A stretch of DNA of 64,000 bases, taken from Methylophilus aquaticus. Its GTDB lineage: Bacteria; Pseudomonadota; Gammaproteobacteria; Burkholderiales; Methylophilaceae. The stretch covers positions 62,001 to 126,000 of the forward strand of contig NZ_JAVCAP010000031.1 of NCBI RefSeq assembly GCF_030769565.1. The letters are read 5' to 3'. The notes under the pieces are model-generated. The model had not been told where the DNA came from and made no database searches. It saw nothing but the letters and a program-made list of their open reading frames with translations. Numbering within the stretch: position 1 is the first letter of the stretch; the number at the start of each line of letters is the position of its first letter. Shown here piece after piece: positions 1-8,072 of this stretch. The translations under genes were made by a program, and so were the position numbers.

Positions 1-314
1 AAGCGGGTGTGATAAGAGGTGGAGTAGGGAATACGGCGTGAGTTACACCAGCATCGTGCCACCAGCCCCATCAAGCCCTCGGTGGCAATATGCAATTGCT
101 CGGGCTGTATGCGTTGCAATGTGCGCCAGAGCCGCCAGGGCTGGATAGTGAGTTGTATTTCGGGATAAAAAGGCAGTGGAATCCAGCGGTAAAGGCTGGG
201 ATGCAATACGCGAAAACGGATATTGCGTGACTTTGCCACCCGTCGCAAATTTTTATAAGTGGTTGAAACCCCGTTGGTTTGCTGAAACGTATCCGTCACA
301 ATCAACACCGTCAT
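1..314 (-). CDS. Glycosyltransferase family 4-type, N-terminal part (runs off left edge)
   Basis: Reading the minus strand from the ATG at 314 gives an open frame of 104 codons to the window edge. It starts MTVLIVTDTFQQTNGVST, the opening strand and nucleotide-binding loop typical of GT4/GT-B glycosyltransferases (xxTDxxxPxxNGVxTT). Further in are HIATEGLMGLVAR and the ending TSYHTR, which match conserved N-domain motifs of the family that transfers sugars to lipid or diacylglycerol acceptors. A GGAG sits about ten bases before the ATG. The C-terminal nucleotide-sugar domain lies outside the window, so donor and acceptor cannot be named. An upstream in-frame TTG directly before the ATG is possible but less likely. 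Confidence 0.8.
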   Translation of the reverse strand, partial: MTVLIVTDTFQQTNGVSTTYKNLRRVAKSRNIRFRVLHPSLYRWIPLPFYPEIQLTIQPWRLWRTLQRIQPEQLHIATEGLMGLVARCWCNSRRIPYSTSYHTR

Positions 315-547
315 CAAACTGGCTCCGTCAAGAAGGTGAGGTCATCATGCCAAGCCTGCATGACGGTTTTGTGAAAGTATGCCCGCCTGAGTCAAGCCGG
401 CACAGCATTATTTCTTTGGTAAGTTGGCTGTAAGCTTCAGGCCAGGCTTGGTAAGTTCAGCGTAAGGTGCTGTTGATAAGGTAGGCACATCGGTTTCAGC
501 GATACCCCGAATGGAACCAGTGTTTAACATCTATCAGGAGAAACACC

Positions 548-1006
548 ATGAAAAAAATCCTCACACTTACTTTTTTAGCCATTAGTTTTTCTGGTGCCGT
601 CCATGCAGACACTTTGCTGCAAACCGCCCAGCAAGATGGCAGCTTTAAAACCTTTTTAAAAGCGGTCAAAACAGCAGGGCTGGAGAGCACCTTAAACGGC
701 AGCGGCCCCATCACCGTATTTGCCCCGGATGATGCTGCTTTTGCCAAGTTACCCAAAGCCAAACTCAACGCTTTAATGGGCAATAGCGCTGAACTCAAAA
801 AGGTACTTTCTTACCATATATACCCCGCTAAAATCACTCAGGCTGACGTGAGCGCAGGAAAAGTCAAATCACTTGAAGGCGCCGATTTGCAGCTCTCGGT
901 AACCGATGGTGTAAAAGTGAACAACGTGGCGGTGGTAGGGAATGAAATCAATGCGGATAATGGTGTGATTCATACCATGAGTGCGGTGCTGACTCCGAAA
1001 AACTAG
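548..1006 (+). CDS. Secreted fasciclin (FAS1) domain protein
   Basis: This 152-residue protein has a clear Sec signal peptide (MKKILTLTFLAISFSGAVHA, cleavage after HA) followed by a single FAS1 domain. Diagnostic blocks are TVFAPDDAAFAKLP (FAS1 box H1) near residues 57-70 and NGVIHTMSAVLTP at the C-terminus (box H2). FAS1 domains mediate adhesion or ligand binding; the bacterial role is usually unknown. AGGAG lies upstream of the ATG and two hairpin terminators follow the stop. It stands convergent to a TonB receptor remnant, and a decayed copy of its 3' end lies at 7885-8000 beside the next TonB receptor. This suggests that fasciclin and receptor/FecR/FecI genes were an ancestral unit. Family call is firm, ligand unknown. 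Confidence 0.9.
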   Translation: MKKILTLTFLAISFSGAVHADTLLQTAQQDGSFKTFLKAVKTAGLESTLNGSGPITVFAPDDAAFAKLPKAKLNALMGNSAELKKVLSYHIYPAKITQADVSAGKVKSLEGADLQLSVTDGVKVNNVAVVGNEINADNGVIHTMSAVLTPKN

Positions 1007-1035
1007 TGTACATCTTTGTAGCTGTTACCTAATTT

Positions 1036-1065
1036 GAAAAGGCCTTGTTTTAATAAGGCTTTTTC
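1036..1065 (+). terminator. Rho-independent terminator after the fasciclin gene
   Basis: AAAAGGCCTT pairs with AAGGCTTTT across a short A/T-rich loop and is followed by a T-run, about 30 bases after the fasciclin stop codon. Confidence 0.65.
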
Positions 1066-1081
1066 TAACTTATTGTAGGGT

Positions 1082-1106
1082 GCAGAAACTATTTCTGCTT
1101 GTTTTT
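1082..1106 (+). terminator. Second hairpin with T-run
   Basis: GCAGAAA-CTA-TTTCTGC is a perfect 7-bp stem with a 3-base loop, followed by TTGTTTTT. It fits a backup terminator for the fasciclin gene. Confidence 0.55.
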
Positions 1107-1132
1107 AAGTCATTAAGTTTTTGTTTTAAAAA

Positions 1133-1228
1133 CTAGTCTGGCACAAAGTGCCAGTTCAAGCTAAACCAGACTCTACGCGGTGTACCCGGAGCCACAAAGT
1201 TGGTACTTAACCAATCATCTGTATTCTA
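1133..1228 (-). pseudogene. Remnant of a TonB-dependent receptor 3' end
   Basis: The minus strand encodes the last ~31 residues of a receptor: TDDWLSTNF, then VAPGTPRRVWFSLNWHF and a terminal VPD before TAG. This closely parallels the C-terminus of the intact receptor whose stop lies at 2429 (SDDWLSTNFIAPGAP...HFVPD), with scattered nucleotide differences. Upstream of about 1228 the frame meets a stop and similarity ends. It is therefore the tail of another receptor paralogue, not a fresh copy. The rest was lost, with a RAYT gene and an IS110 remnant now next to the break. Confidence 0.75.
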
Positions 1229-1261
1229 GGGTGAGGTCTAGCTATATAGCATTCTTGCAAC

Positions 1262-2101
1262 TTACATAGCCTGCCTCACCACCCTCCCCACAGTAGTGAA
1301 ATGGATTTCAAAGTAATCTGCGATGTCCTGGTATGAATACGCACCTGTCGCATAAGCACGCCTGATCGCCGCATTTCTATCAGGTGTTTCATTTTGAATT
1401 TGACGCAATGATGGTGGGAGTGGGCGGCGTTGCACAAAAAGGATCTGCACGTCGTCGCGATGTTCTGCCGTTAAACATTCTTGCATGCGCTGCACAAAAG
1501 CTTCATCGCCCAAAAAAACCTGCCCTTTGATCTGCTGCCACGGTGAGTCAGCTTGCATGCCTTCTGCAACAAATTGCGCATAACGCGATTGAGCGAGGCT
1601 GCGCTGTTCAGCAAATGTTGCTAACAAATCATCCAGCGCCAACCATGCAGTCGGGGCTGTCAAGCCAACAGTTGCACTATAACTGCTCCATGCCCACTCA
1701 GCAGGCGTTTCAACCATACCCGCCCGCACCGGATTGAGCACCACATACCGCGATAACTCCAGCAAATAGGCATCACTATCCACTAAAATAGCTTTAAAAC
1801 GACCCTGAAAAAGATGCCCAACACGGCGATGGCGTCGATTGCTGGCCTGGGTGTAAACACCGTTCAATTGCCGCATTCCCTTTGAAAGGTTTCCATCTGG
1901 CGTTTGAATCAACAAATGATAGTGGTTATCCATCAAACACCATGCATAACACAGCCAGTTAAACTGTCTAATCACCTTCTCCAAGGTTTGCAAAAATACG
2001 CGCCTATCCTCATCATCTTCAACAATATCCTCACGCCGATCACCACGCGCAGTGACGTGATATAAGGCACCTGGAAAGGCTATGCGGACGGGACGGGACA
2101 T
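1262..2101 (-). CDS. REP-associated tyrosine transposase (RAYT, Y1_Tnp/IS200-like)
   Basis: From MSRPVRIAFPGALYHVTARG the protein (about 279 residues) shows the Y1 HUH transposase signature. The HUH motif is HYHLLIQT near residue 70, the GHLFQGRFKAILVD block follows, and the catalytic tyrosine lies in the YVVLNPVRAG block. The C-terminus (about residues 230-279) is a helix-turn-helix segment (YSYQDIADYFEIHFTTVGRVVR). RAYTs are single-copy chromosomal enzymes that act on REP/BIME palindromes by nicking and joining single-stranded DNA. The ATG at 2101 gives the family's usual N-terminus; the longer in-frame start at 2119 is less likely. No REP palindrome flanks the gene, but REP-like elements occur at 13502, 47661 and 48504. 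It sits between a receptor remnant and an IS110 remnant. Confidence 0.88.
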   Translation of the reverse strand: MSRPVRIAFPGALYHVTARGDRREDIVEDDEDRRVFLQTLEKVIRQFNWLCYAWCLMDNHYHLLIQTPDGNLSKGMRQLNGVYTQASNRRHRRVGHLFQGRFKAILVDSDAYLLELSRYVVLNPVRAGMVETPAEWAWSSYSATVGLTAPTAWLALDDLLATFAEQRSLAQSRYAQFVAEGMQADSPWQQIKGQVFLGDEAFVQRMQECLTAEHRDDVQILFVQRRPLPPSLRQIQNETPDRNAAIRRAYATGAYSYQDIADYFEIHFTTVGRVVRQAM

Positions 2102-2145
2102 GGAAAAAAGTATAACCAATGTTAAGAGTTTATGCTACATAGCAA

Positions 2146-2382
2146 GACCCCGTATGCTTTGCACTATACATGCAAGGGATGGTAGCTTTACGACATAATC
2201 CTGCGTTACAGGTCTTTGGTGAGAGAATGCGGTCAAACGGGCTGGCACCTAAAGCGGTGATCGGCGCGGTGATGCGAAAATTGGTGCATTTGATTTACGG
2301 AGTAATTAAGTCAGGCAAACCTTTTGATGCAGAAATTCCACTCAAGGGGCTTGCAATTCAAGACGGTATCTGACCCCGTATG
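2146..2382. repeat. 11-bp direct repeat bracketing the IS110 remnant
   Basis: GACCCCGTATG occurs at 2146-2156 and again at 2372-2382, at either side of the IS110 transposase fragment. It could be a target duplication or a recombination footprint; chance cannot be excluded. Confidence 0.4.
2150..2373 (+). pseudogene. IS110-family transposase, C-terminal remnant
   Basis: The frame encodes ALYMQGMVALRHNPAL, then a stretch with VMRKLVHLIYGVIKSGKPF and the end LAIQDGI. This is the characteristic end of the Transposase_20 domain of IS110-family enzymes, including the serine-containing C-terminal region. The DEDD N-terminal domain is missing and the ATG at 2170 lies inside the domain, so it is a fragment and not a functional gene. 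It lies just upstream of the RAYT start, in the opposite orientation. Confidence 0.75.
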
Positions 2383-2428
2383 TTCTTGCCTCCTCGAAAA
2401 CCGGGGCGATTCAGTGCGAGGCATGTTG

Positions 2429-5400
2429 CTAATCAGGGACAAAGTGCCAGTTCAAACTAAACCAGACTCCTCGTGGCGCTCCCGGAGCAATAAAGTTTGT
2501 ACTTAGCCAATCGTCTGAGTTGTGGTTATAACCATCAGGTCCAATCGCACCATTAATACTTGGTGAGAAAGGATTACGGCCCAATCGACCTGCTGTGAAA
2601 TACTCTCTATCAAAAATATTGTTAATTAATAGATTCGCTGTCCACTCTTTGCTTAACCGGTAGCTCGTTCTAAAATTGAAAACTGCATAACCTGGCACAG
2701 TGCCCGGGTTACTAGTCGGGCGTCGCTGTGCATTACCAACGGCCCCCAATCCACGATCTTGTACCACACCCACCCGGTGCCCATTATTTTCGTTGCCTCG
2801 CACATAACTATCAGAATGCAGCACTGCAGATAGACCTACAGTCCATGCATCAGTAAAATCATAACTAAGATTTGCGTTCATATTGTGTAAGGAGACACCA
2901 GGTATTCGATCTCCCTTTTCTACCTGAATAACATTGCCGTAACCATTTAGGAAATAGGAACTACTATTGTCATTACTAATCATCAAAAAGTTGTTTTCAA
3001 ATGTCGCATCTGTGAGTGAATAATTGACACTCATTCCCCATTTATCTTTTCTACCAGATACACCCGCTTCAATCCCCCTGCGTCGAGTATTTCCAATACT
3101 GTCAAAAAAACCTGCACCATTGCCAACTGACACAAAATAAATATCATCCTTTAAGTCGGTTTGATAAGCACCAAGATTCCACTGCATATTTTCAGCGAGC
3201 TTTCCACGTAAGCCAATGTCATAAGTAGTTGCTTTTATTTGAGGTAGAAAAGGGTCTCCAGATAAGGTTGTAGGCAACGTACATTGACGATTTTCAACAA
3301 TGCTTTTTGGCCCTAATCCTCCACCATTACTAGCGACCAACGTATCATCGAACGCACATCCCAGCTCCACTACGCTTGGAGTCCTAGTGCCTTGTGCAAA
3401 GTTGGCATATAAATTCAGCGTTTCTTTTGCCTGCCAGCTGACTCCCAAAGAGGGGTTTAAGGAGTAATAACTGAACTTTTCAGTCTCAGCTTTATTTAAA
3501 GTATTAAAAATTCTCGGAGTTCTAAAATTTGCTGGAACTGTTGAACAATCATCAGCATCCACATCCCCATCACCGTCTACATCAGTACAAATGTTATATG
3601 CGTCAGGCAAACCGATCAGATCACCAATCATATAAGCACCGCGTCCATACCTAGCTGCAATTTTGTTCTTGGCGATGGTTTGGTTGTATCTTGCAGATGT
3701 ATTGATATGAAGTGTGTCTATTGGTGTCCAGGTCTCACTAAAGTAAATGCTTTTTGTAATATTGGTTCCGCTAAAGTTATTATTAGAAATTGGAAGCTGT
3801 GCACCGATAAACTGTGGGTGCGCTTGACTCGGGTCTAGATACGCTTCACGGTCAGCAGTTAAAAAACCTAATTGACTAGTATTTTTATAAGTGGCGTCCG
3901 CTGCATCAATGGACATACCAACCATGACCTTGTGATGCTCAAGATTCCAATTTAATTGGAGTGAGGCACCATTTACTATTTGATTGATTTTATTATCATT
4001 AATGATTGCTGTTGGTGTACCTTCAACCACTCCTGGGAACCCTGTTCCATCCGCTTTATAGCCCCCAGTTGCACCATCAACGAATACCGCATTTCCATCA
4101 CTATCAACAATACTATAAGGCTTCCCCTGAACCCCATCTAATGCACGTGTCGCATTACAATTGATGGCATTCACTGGCGCGGTCAAAACCAATTGATATT
4201 TAATCAAATCACCCGTAACGTCATCAGTTTTGTAATAGTACAAGTCATTGATGCTATCGGGATTCAGTACATTATCATCGGGGCCATTTACGTTATAAGC
4301 ATTACCATTAGGAAAAGTGGACCCCCCTGACATGTAAGATGCCACAGAGTTTCCAAAGGCATCCAGGATTTGAGGCCCTTCCGTTACAGGCGCAGGATTG
4401 TCCCTGTTATAAACAAGACTCTCACGCTCATTTCTCCAGTAATCAAAAGTTTGCTTAAGTAATTTTGCATAGTCCTCATCCAGATCTACATTCTTGTACT
4501 GGTTAAACGAGGTAACTTGGAAGTTATTACTGTTATATTCGTTAAAAAAATCACCTGCAACTGATCCAGGTATATAAAGATTTTCTCCAGCTGTTTCATT
4601 AATCGGAATCAAATAGTAATCAGGAATTCCGTATTTATTGTCTGGCGAACTGGCAAATAAACACGCATATTGCTCTCCCGTTGCTGGCAATCTCCGTGCG
4701 TAAACCGCATTATCATTCCAGTCGGTAAAAACATCAGACCCAACCTGATGACGCTTACTATTCCTGCGATATACCTGACCGGTGACAGTGAAACTGTCAT
4801 TCACGAAATAGCTTCCAGACAATTGAAATTGAGCCAGTTGATTCTTGGTAGTATCTGGTGAGGTATATACACTATTGCGATCTTGAGAATACATTTGTGA
4901 TGGCAGCATTCCATTACCAGTCAAATCAGTTTGCACTAGCAGAGTGCTTAAATTCAGGTCTAATTTATCCCCTCTGTAACTAGCTTTCGTAAATAATTGA
5001 TTCACTCTGCTTGGTGAGTTTTCCCGCCAACCATCTTCTAAAAAGAAATTTCCTGCCGCAAATAATCCAACAGTGCCATTATTCCATCCACCCTCAGCTT
5101 GCAGTTGCTTCCTTCCAAAAGAGCCGGTGAGAATATCAGCATCCAATCCAGCATTATTAAAACCATCTTTAGTTTTCATAGAGAATGCGCCACCCAATGT
5201 ATTTAACCCAAAGATTGGATTTGAACCCGGAAATACATCAACACCAGCCAAGGCATTCATGGGAATCATGTCCCAATTCACTACATCACCAAATGGCTCA
5301 TTTATACGAATACCATCCAAGAAAACGCTCAAGCCCTGCGGCGTACCTATCTGTGGACCAGCAGTAAAACCGCGGTATTGCACATCCATCTGAAACGGGT

Positions 5401-5962
5401 TGCCCTGGTAATCATTCACCGTTACTGACTGCAGCTTACGGTTCATGAGATCCGTGATACTTAACGAATGTGCCTCTTTGATTTCTTTAGCAGAAATGCT
5501 TTGCACGTTGCCAGGAATTTCCTCCCTCGTTAAACCCAAACCTGGTAATGGCCCTACTTCATAAAACCGCTTTGCGCGCACTTCGACTTTATCCAGTTCA
5601 ATGTTTTCCGCTTTCTTTTGTACAACCGGGCGGGCAGTGCGGATGACGATGGTATTTTCTTCTTCGTAGGCTTCAAGGCCAGAATTTTCAAGTACGCGTT
5701 TCAGCGCTTCCATCTCTGCATAGTTGCCTTGCACAGGGGGGGAGACTTTGCCGTTGACCAGGGTTTTATCGTAGAGGATGTTTTTGCCGGTTTGGGTGGC
5801 AAATTGTTTGAGCGCGTTGCCCAGTGGTTGCGAGGGGATATTGATATTGGCTGGAATCCCCATTTTGAGCGGCTCTGCACCTACCGCTTGCATGTGGTAC
5901 ACCGCGCATACCACTAGCGCAGATTGTTTGCTGAATTGCTTTAATTTTTTTGTTTTGAACAT
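2429..5962 (-). CDS. Large FecA-type TonB-dependent receptor (paralogue 1)
   Basis: From MFKTKKLKQF the protein has 1177 residues, far longer than the usual 700-900. It has a signal peptide (cleavage near AVGA), then an STN domain (about residues 35-95) that contacts a FecR anti-sigma factor. The plug follows (EIPGNVQSISAKEIKEAH..., with FLDGIRINEPFGDVVNW), and then the barrel, ending in F-rich strands. Long inserts expand the extracellular loops. One carries CTDVDGDGDVDADDC (about residues 792-806), an acidic EF-hand/dockerin-like loop between two cysteines. FecR and FecI genes lie directly upstream on the same strand, so expression is probably induced by surface signalling. The nearest relative in the window is the receptor at 8073-11792, with nearly identical plug motifs. 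The ligand is unknown; a metal chelate is likely by family. A longer frame upstream lacks a signal peptide at its start. Confidence 0.9.
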   Translation of the reverse strand: MFKTKKLKQFSKQSALVVCAVYHMQAVGAEPLKMGIPANINIPSQPLGNALKQFATQTGKNILYDKTLVNGKVSPPVQGNYAEMEALKRVLENSGLEAYEEENTIVIRTARPVVQKKAENIELDKVEVRAKRFYEVGPLPGLGLTREEIPGNVQSISAKEIKEAHSLSITDLMNRKLQSVTVNDYQGNPFQMDVQYRGFTAGPQIGTPQGLSVFLDGIRINEPFGDVVNWDMIPMNALAGVDVFPGSNPIFGLNTLGGAFSMKTKDGFNNAGLDADILTGSFGRKQLQAEGGWNNGTVGLFAAGNFFLEDGWRENSPSRVNQLFTKASYRGDKLDLNLSTLLVQTDLTGNGMLPSQMYSQDRNSVYTSPDTTKNQLAQFQLSGSYFVNDSFTVTGQVYRRNSKRHQVGSDVFTDWNDNAVYARRLPATGEQYACLFASSPDNKYGIPDYYLIPINETAGENLYIPGSVAGDFFNEYNSNNFQVTSFNQYKNVDLDEDYAKLLKQTFDYWRNERESLVYNRDNPAPVTEGPQILDAFGNSVASYMSGGSTFPNGNAYNVNGPDDNVLNPDSINDLYYYKTDDVTGDLIKYQLVLTAPVNAINCNATRALDGVQGKPYSIVDSDGNAVFVDGATGGYKADGTGFPGVVEGTPTAIINDNKINQIVNGASLQLNWNLEHHKVMVGMSIDAADATYKNTSQLGFLTADREAYLDPSQAHPQFIGAQLPISNNNFSGTNITKSIYFSETWTPIDTLHINTSARYNQTIAKNKIAARYGRGAYMIGDLIGLPDAYNICTDVDGDGDVDADDCSTVPANFRTPRIFNTLNKAETEKFSYYSLNPSLGVSWQAKETLNLYANFAQGTRTPSVVELGCAFDDTLVASNGGGLGPKSIVENRQCTLPTTLSGDPFLPQIKATTYDIGLRGKLAENMQWNLGAYQTDLKDDIYFVSVGNGAGFFDSIGNTRRRGIEAGVSGRKDKWGMSVNYSLTDATFENNFLMISNDNSSSYFLNGYGNVIQVEKGDRIPGVSLHNMNANLSYDFTDAWTVGLSAVLHSDSYVRGNENNGHRVGVVQDRGLGAVGNAQRRPTSNPGTVPGYAVFNFRTSYRLSKEWTANLLINNIFDREYFTAGRLGRNPFSPSINGAIGPDGYNHNSDDWLSTNFIAPGAPRGVWFSLNWHFVPD

Positions 5963-6053
5963 ATGCGTCCCCGTCACCAAAAGTCGTCTTACAACTGGAT
6001 TGACGGGCAGAACGCAAACTCCCTGACGTGCAAAAAGTAAATTTTTATTATTT

Positions 6054-7031
6054 TTAACGATCGACCACAGCGGTCTGCGTGTCGGACTCCTCAAGTTTGA
6101 CCGGGGCGACAGACGGCAGTGCTTTCACAAACTTGTTGAGGGATTTTACATCGACCACCGCCGAGATTGGCGTGCGGGTGGTGGATTGGTTAACCACGGG
6201 CGGTTGGCGATAGCGGGAGAGCGTTTCGGTCACCTCTGCGATGGCCGCACCATCAAAGATGAGCCGACCTTGCAGAAAGGCAAACGCATCTTTGGCTGAT
6301 TTTTGCAGTGGCAACGGCGCAGAGTGGGCTTTTACCTCTGCAACCTGGTCGTTGGTCAGCAACACGCTGCCAGGCTGCCCGCTGGCGAGTGACTCCACCA
6401 GCACTTTGCCATGATCAACAGCCACCACAGTTTTGTGATTGATCATATTCACCAGGAAGCGGGTGCCTTTTACCGTGATTCTGGCGTGAGCACTTTCTAC
6501 CACAAAAGGTCGATCAGCGTCTTTCACCACCTCAAACACGGCCTGGCCTTGCAGTAATTTGACGTAGCGCTTGTCACGATAATAGAGCACCTGGGTCTGG
6601 CTTTGTGCATCCAGTACGAGTTTGCTGCCGTCAGACAGGTAATGTGTCACCATTTGTCCTGGTGCACTGGCTTGCGCAATCGTTTCCAATGGTTTGTCAT
6701 GCCAGTTTTGCCAGGTGTTAAAGCCGAATATCCCCGAAATAGATAGCATCACTAGGGCACCTAATTTAGCCAGTTGCGTTGTTTTGTGCCGTTTGCGGAT
6801 ATCGTCATCCAGTTTTTTCATCGACATCGCCTGCGAAAGCTGCTTGATGTGCTCAGAAGAGTCAAAGTCCTCCCAGGTATCTGCAATGGTTTGGTAAGCC
6901 TCCCGGTTGACTGCAGAAGACATAAGCCAAGCTTCAAACTTGCTACGGTCAACATGGTCTGGTGCGGCATCCTTCATGCGCAAAAACCATTTGGAGGCTT
7001 GTTCAAGCACACTGTTTTTGGACTTGATCAT
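6054..7031 (-). CDS. FecR-type anti-sigma/sigma-regulator protein (locus 1)
   Basis: At 325 residues it has the standard FecR length. The cytoplasmic N-terminal DUF4880 part has ASKWFLRMKD and SKFEAWLMSS (sigma-binding). A single membrane helix follows near residues 88-105, then the periplasmic FecR domain with DGSKLVLDAQSQ, VVDGKVL-like repeats, GTRFLVN and FDGAAIAEVTETLSRY. It relays the loaded state of the STN receptor to the sigma factor. Its start lies two bases after the stop of the sigma gene, which indicates translational coupling, and the receptor starts 91 bases downstream. Cognate pairing is inferred from gene order. Confidence 0.92.
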   Translation of the reverse strand: MIKSKNSVLEQASKWFLRMKDAAPDHVDRSKFEAWLMSSAVNREAYQTIADTWEDFDSSEHIKQLSQAMSMKKLDDDIRKRHKTTQLAKLGALVMLSISGIFGFNTWQNWHDKPLETIAQASAPGQMVTHYLSDGSKLVLDAQSQTQVLYYRDKRYVKLLQGQAVFEVVKDADRPFVVESAHARITVKGTRFLVNMINHKTVVAVDHGKVLVESLASGQPGSVLLTNDQVAEVKAHSAPLPLQKSAKDAFAFLQGRLIFDGAAIAEVTETLSRYRQPPVVNQSTTRTPISAVVDVKSLNKFVKALPSVAPVKLEESDTQTAVVDR

Positions 7032-7033
7032 AC

Positions 7034-7588
7034 TTATTCGCCAAGCAAGTGGCGTTTTGCCAGCGCAATATCTACCAGCGCGCGTATCATATGTTTTTCT
7101 ACCATGTTGAGGCTGATCTTGAGATCAGTGGCAATGTCGGTTTGCGCCATCCCCTCAATCCGGTGCAGCCAAAATACCTGGCGACATTTGGGAGGTAGGC
7201 AGTCAATGATATTTTGCAACGCCTGCATGCGTTGCTTGATATCTGCAATTTTTTCGGGAGAGTGCTGGTAGCTCAACTCCTGCTCAGGTGACTGAATTTC
7301 CTGGTCACTCGTCTGGCTGATATCAATAAAATAGGCAGCCTCTCGGTAATGGTCAATGATTGTATTTTTGACGATACCGCGCAAATACGCATGCGGCTTA
7401 TGAATCTGCTTGAGACTGTTTTTGACCGCAAACTTGACAATCGCATCATGCAACACATCGTTTGCCACATGCACATTTCTCGTCTGCCGATAAATGCTGC
7501 TGAACAATTCCGTATACACCCACTTAAGGTTAAGGTTGCTCCAGTAAAAATCAGTATTGGCTTGAGTAAAAAAGCGCATAGAGCTCAA
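7034..7588 (-). CDS. ECF sigma factor, FecI-like (locus 1)
   Basis: This 184-residue protein has sigma region 2 (VANDVLHDAIVKF, LRGIVKNTIIDHYR) and region 4 (LPPKCRQVFWLHRIEGM, then the helix-turn-helix DIATDLKISLNMVEKHMIRAL). It lacks regions 1 and 3, as FecI-type ECF factors do. It is the first gene of a sigma-FecR-receptor operon and should direct transcription of the receptor gene. The start at 7588 or the ATG three codons later are both possible. No convincing Fur box was seen upstream, unlike the third FecIR locus in this window. Confidence 0.92.
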   Translation of the reverse strand: MSSMRFFTQANTDFYWSNLNLKWVYTELFSSIYRQTRNVHVANDVLHDAIVKFAVKNSLKQIHKPHAYLRGIVKNTIIDHYREAAYFIDISQTSDQEIQSPEQELSYQHSPEKIADIKQRMQALQNIIDCLPPKCRQVFWLHRIEGMAQTDIATDLKISLNMVEKHMIRALVDIALAKRHLLGE

Positions 7589-7884
7589 CCAGCTTGCTTA
7601 GATAAATATAAACCTAATGCAATATCTATGCCGTTTAATGGAATGATTCTAAGTAATTGATTTTTAATAGATGTTGAAAATTGGCGGCTTGTAAAACTGG
7701 TTTATTTCAACTTGTGCCTGGTTGAAAACAACCAATTTCCATATTGAGAGTGATGTTTGAAGATGCATGCGTAGCCGCCAAACAGTAGTGAAAATAGCAA
7801 AGGCATCTTCGGGTTTTGCACGTTATGGCGCTAGCGAAAGGACGATAGCTTAATAATAATCGGCTGGTCAATAACCCCGATGAT

Positions 7885-8000
7885 ATTCGTGACTTGGTTA
7901 CCAATGGTGTAAAGCTAAACAGCATGACGGTGGGGATGAAATCAATGCTGATAATGGTGTGCTTCACACTATGAGTGCGGTGTTGATTCCGAAAGGCTAG
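7885..8000 (+). pseudogene. Decayed 3' fragment of a fasciclin gene
   Basis: The sequence from TTGGTTACCAATGGTGTAAA to the TAG at 8000 matches the last ~38 codons of the fasciclin gene at 548-1006. Shared blocks include ATGAAATCAATGC and ATAATGGTGTG, followed by ATGAGTGCGGTG. Small deletions shift the frame midway, and no upstream FAS1 part remains. It lies convergent to the second large TonB receptor, exactly as the intact fasciclin gene lies convergent to the receptor remnant at 1133. It marks an ancestral duplication. The rest of the interval 7589-7884 shows no gene and probably holds the promoter of the FecI operon. Confidence 0.75.
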
Positions 8001-8020
8001 AGCGTTAATCATTTGATAAT

Positions 8021-8064
8021 TTCATTTGCAGAAGTGTTGTTTGATCAAGGCTTCTACAAATGAA
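8021..8064. terminator. Inverted repeat at the end of the second receptor operon
   Basis: TTCATTTGCAGAAG pairs with CTTCTACAAATGAA (one mismatch) across a 16-base loop, just downstream of the receptor stop at 8073. Adjacent T/A-rich sequence is modest, so a bidirectional terminator is likely but not certain. Confidence 0.45.
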
Positions 8065-8072
8065 AAGCGCTT

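Noticed and set aside
176-433. 85-codon plus-strand frame
   Set aside because: It lies largely antisense to the glycosyltransferase N-terminus, which has recognisable motifs; the plus-strand product has none.
2170-2373. Independent 67-residue gene
   Set aside because: The sequence is the C-terminal end of an IS110-type transposase; the ATG lies inside the domain.
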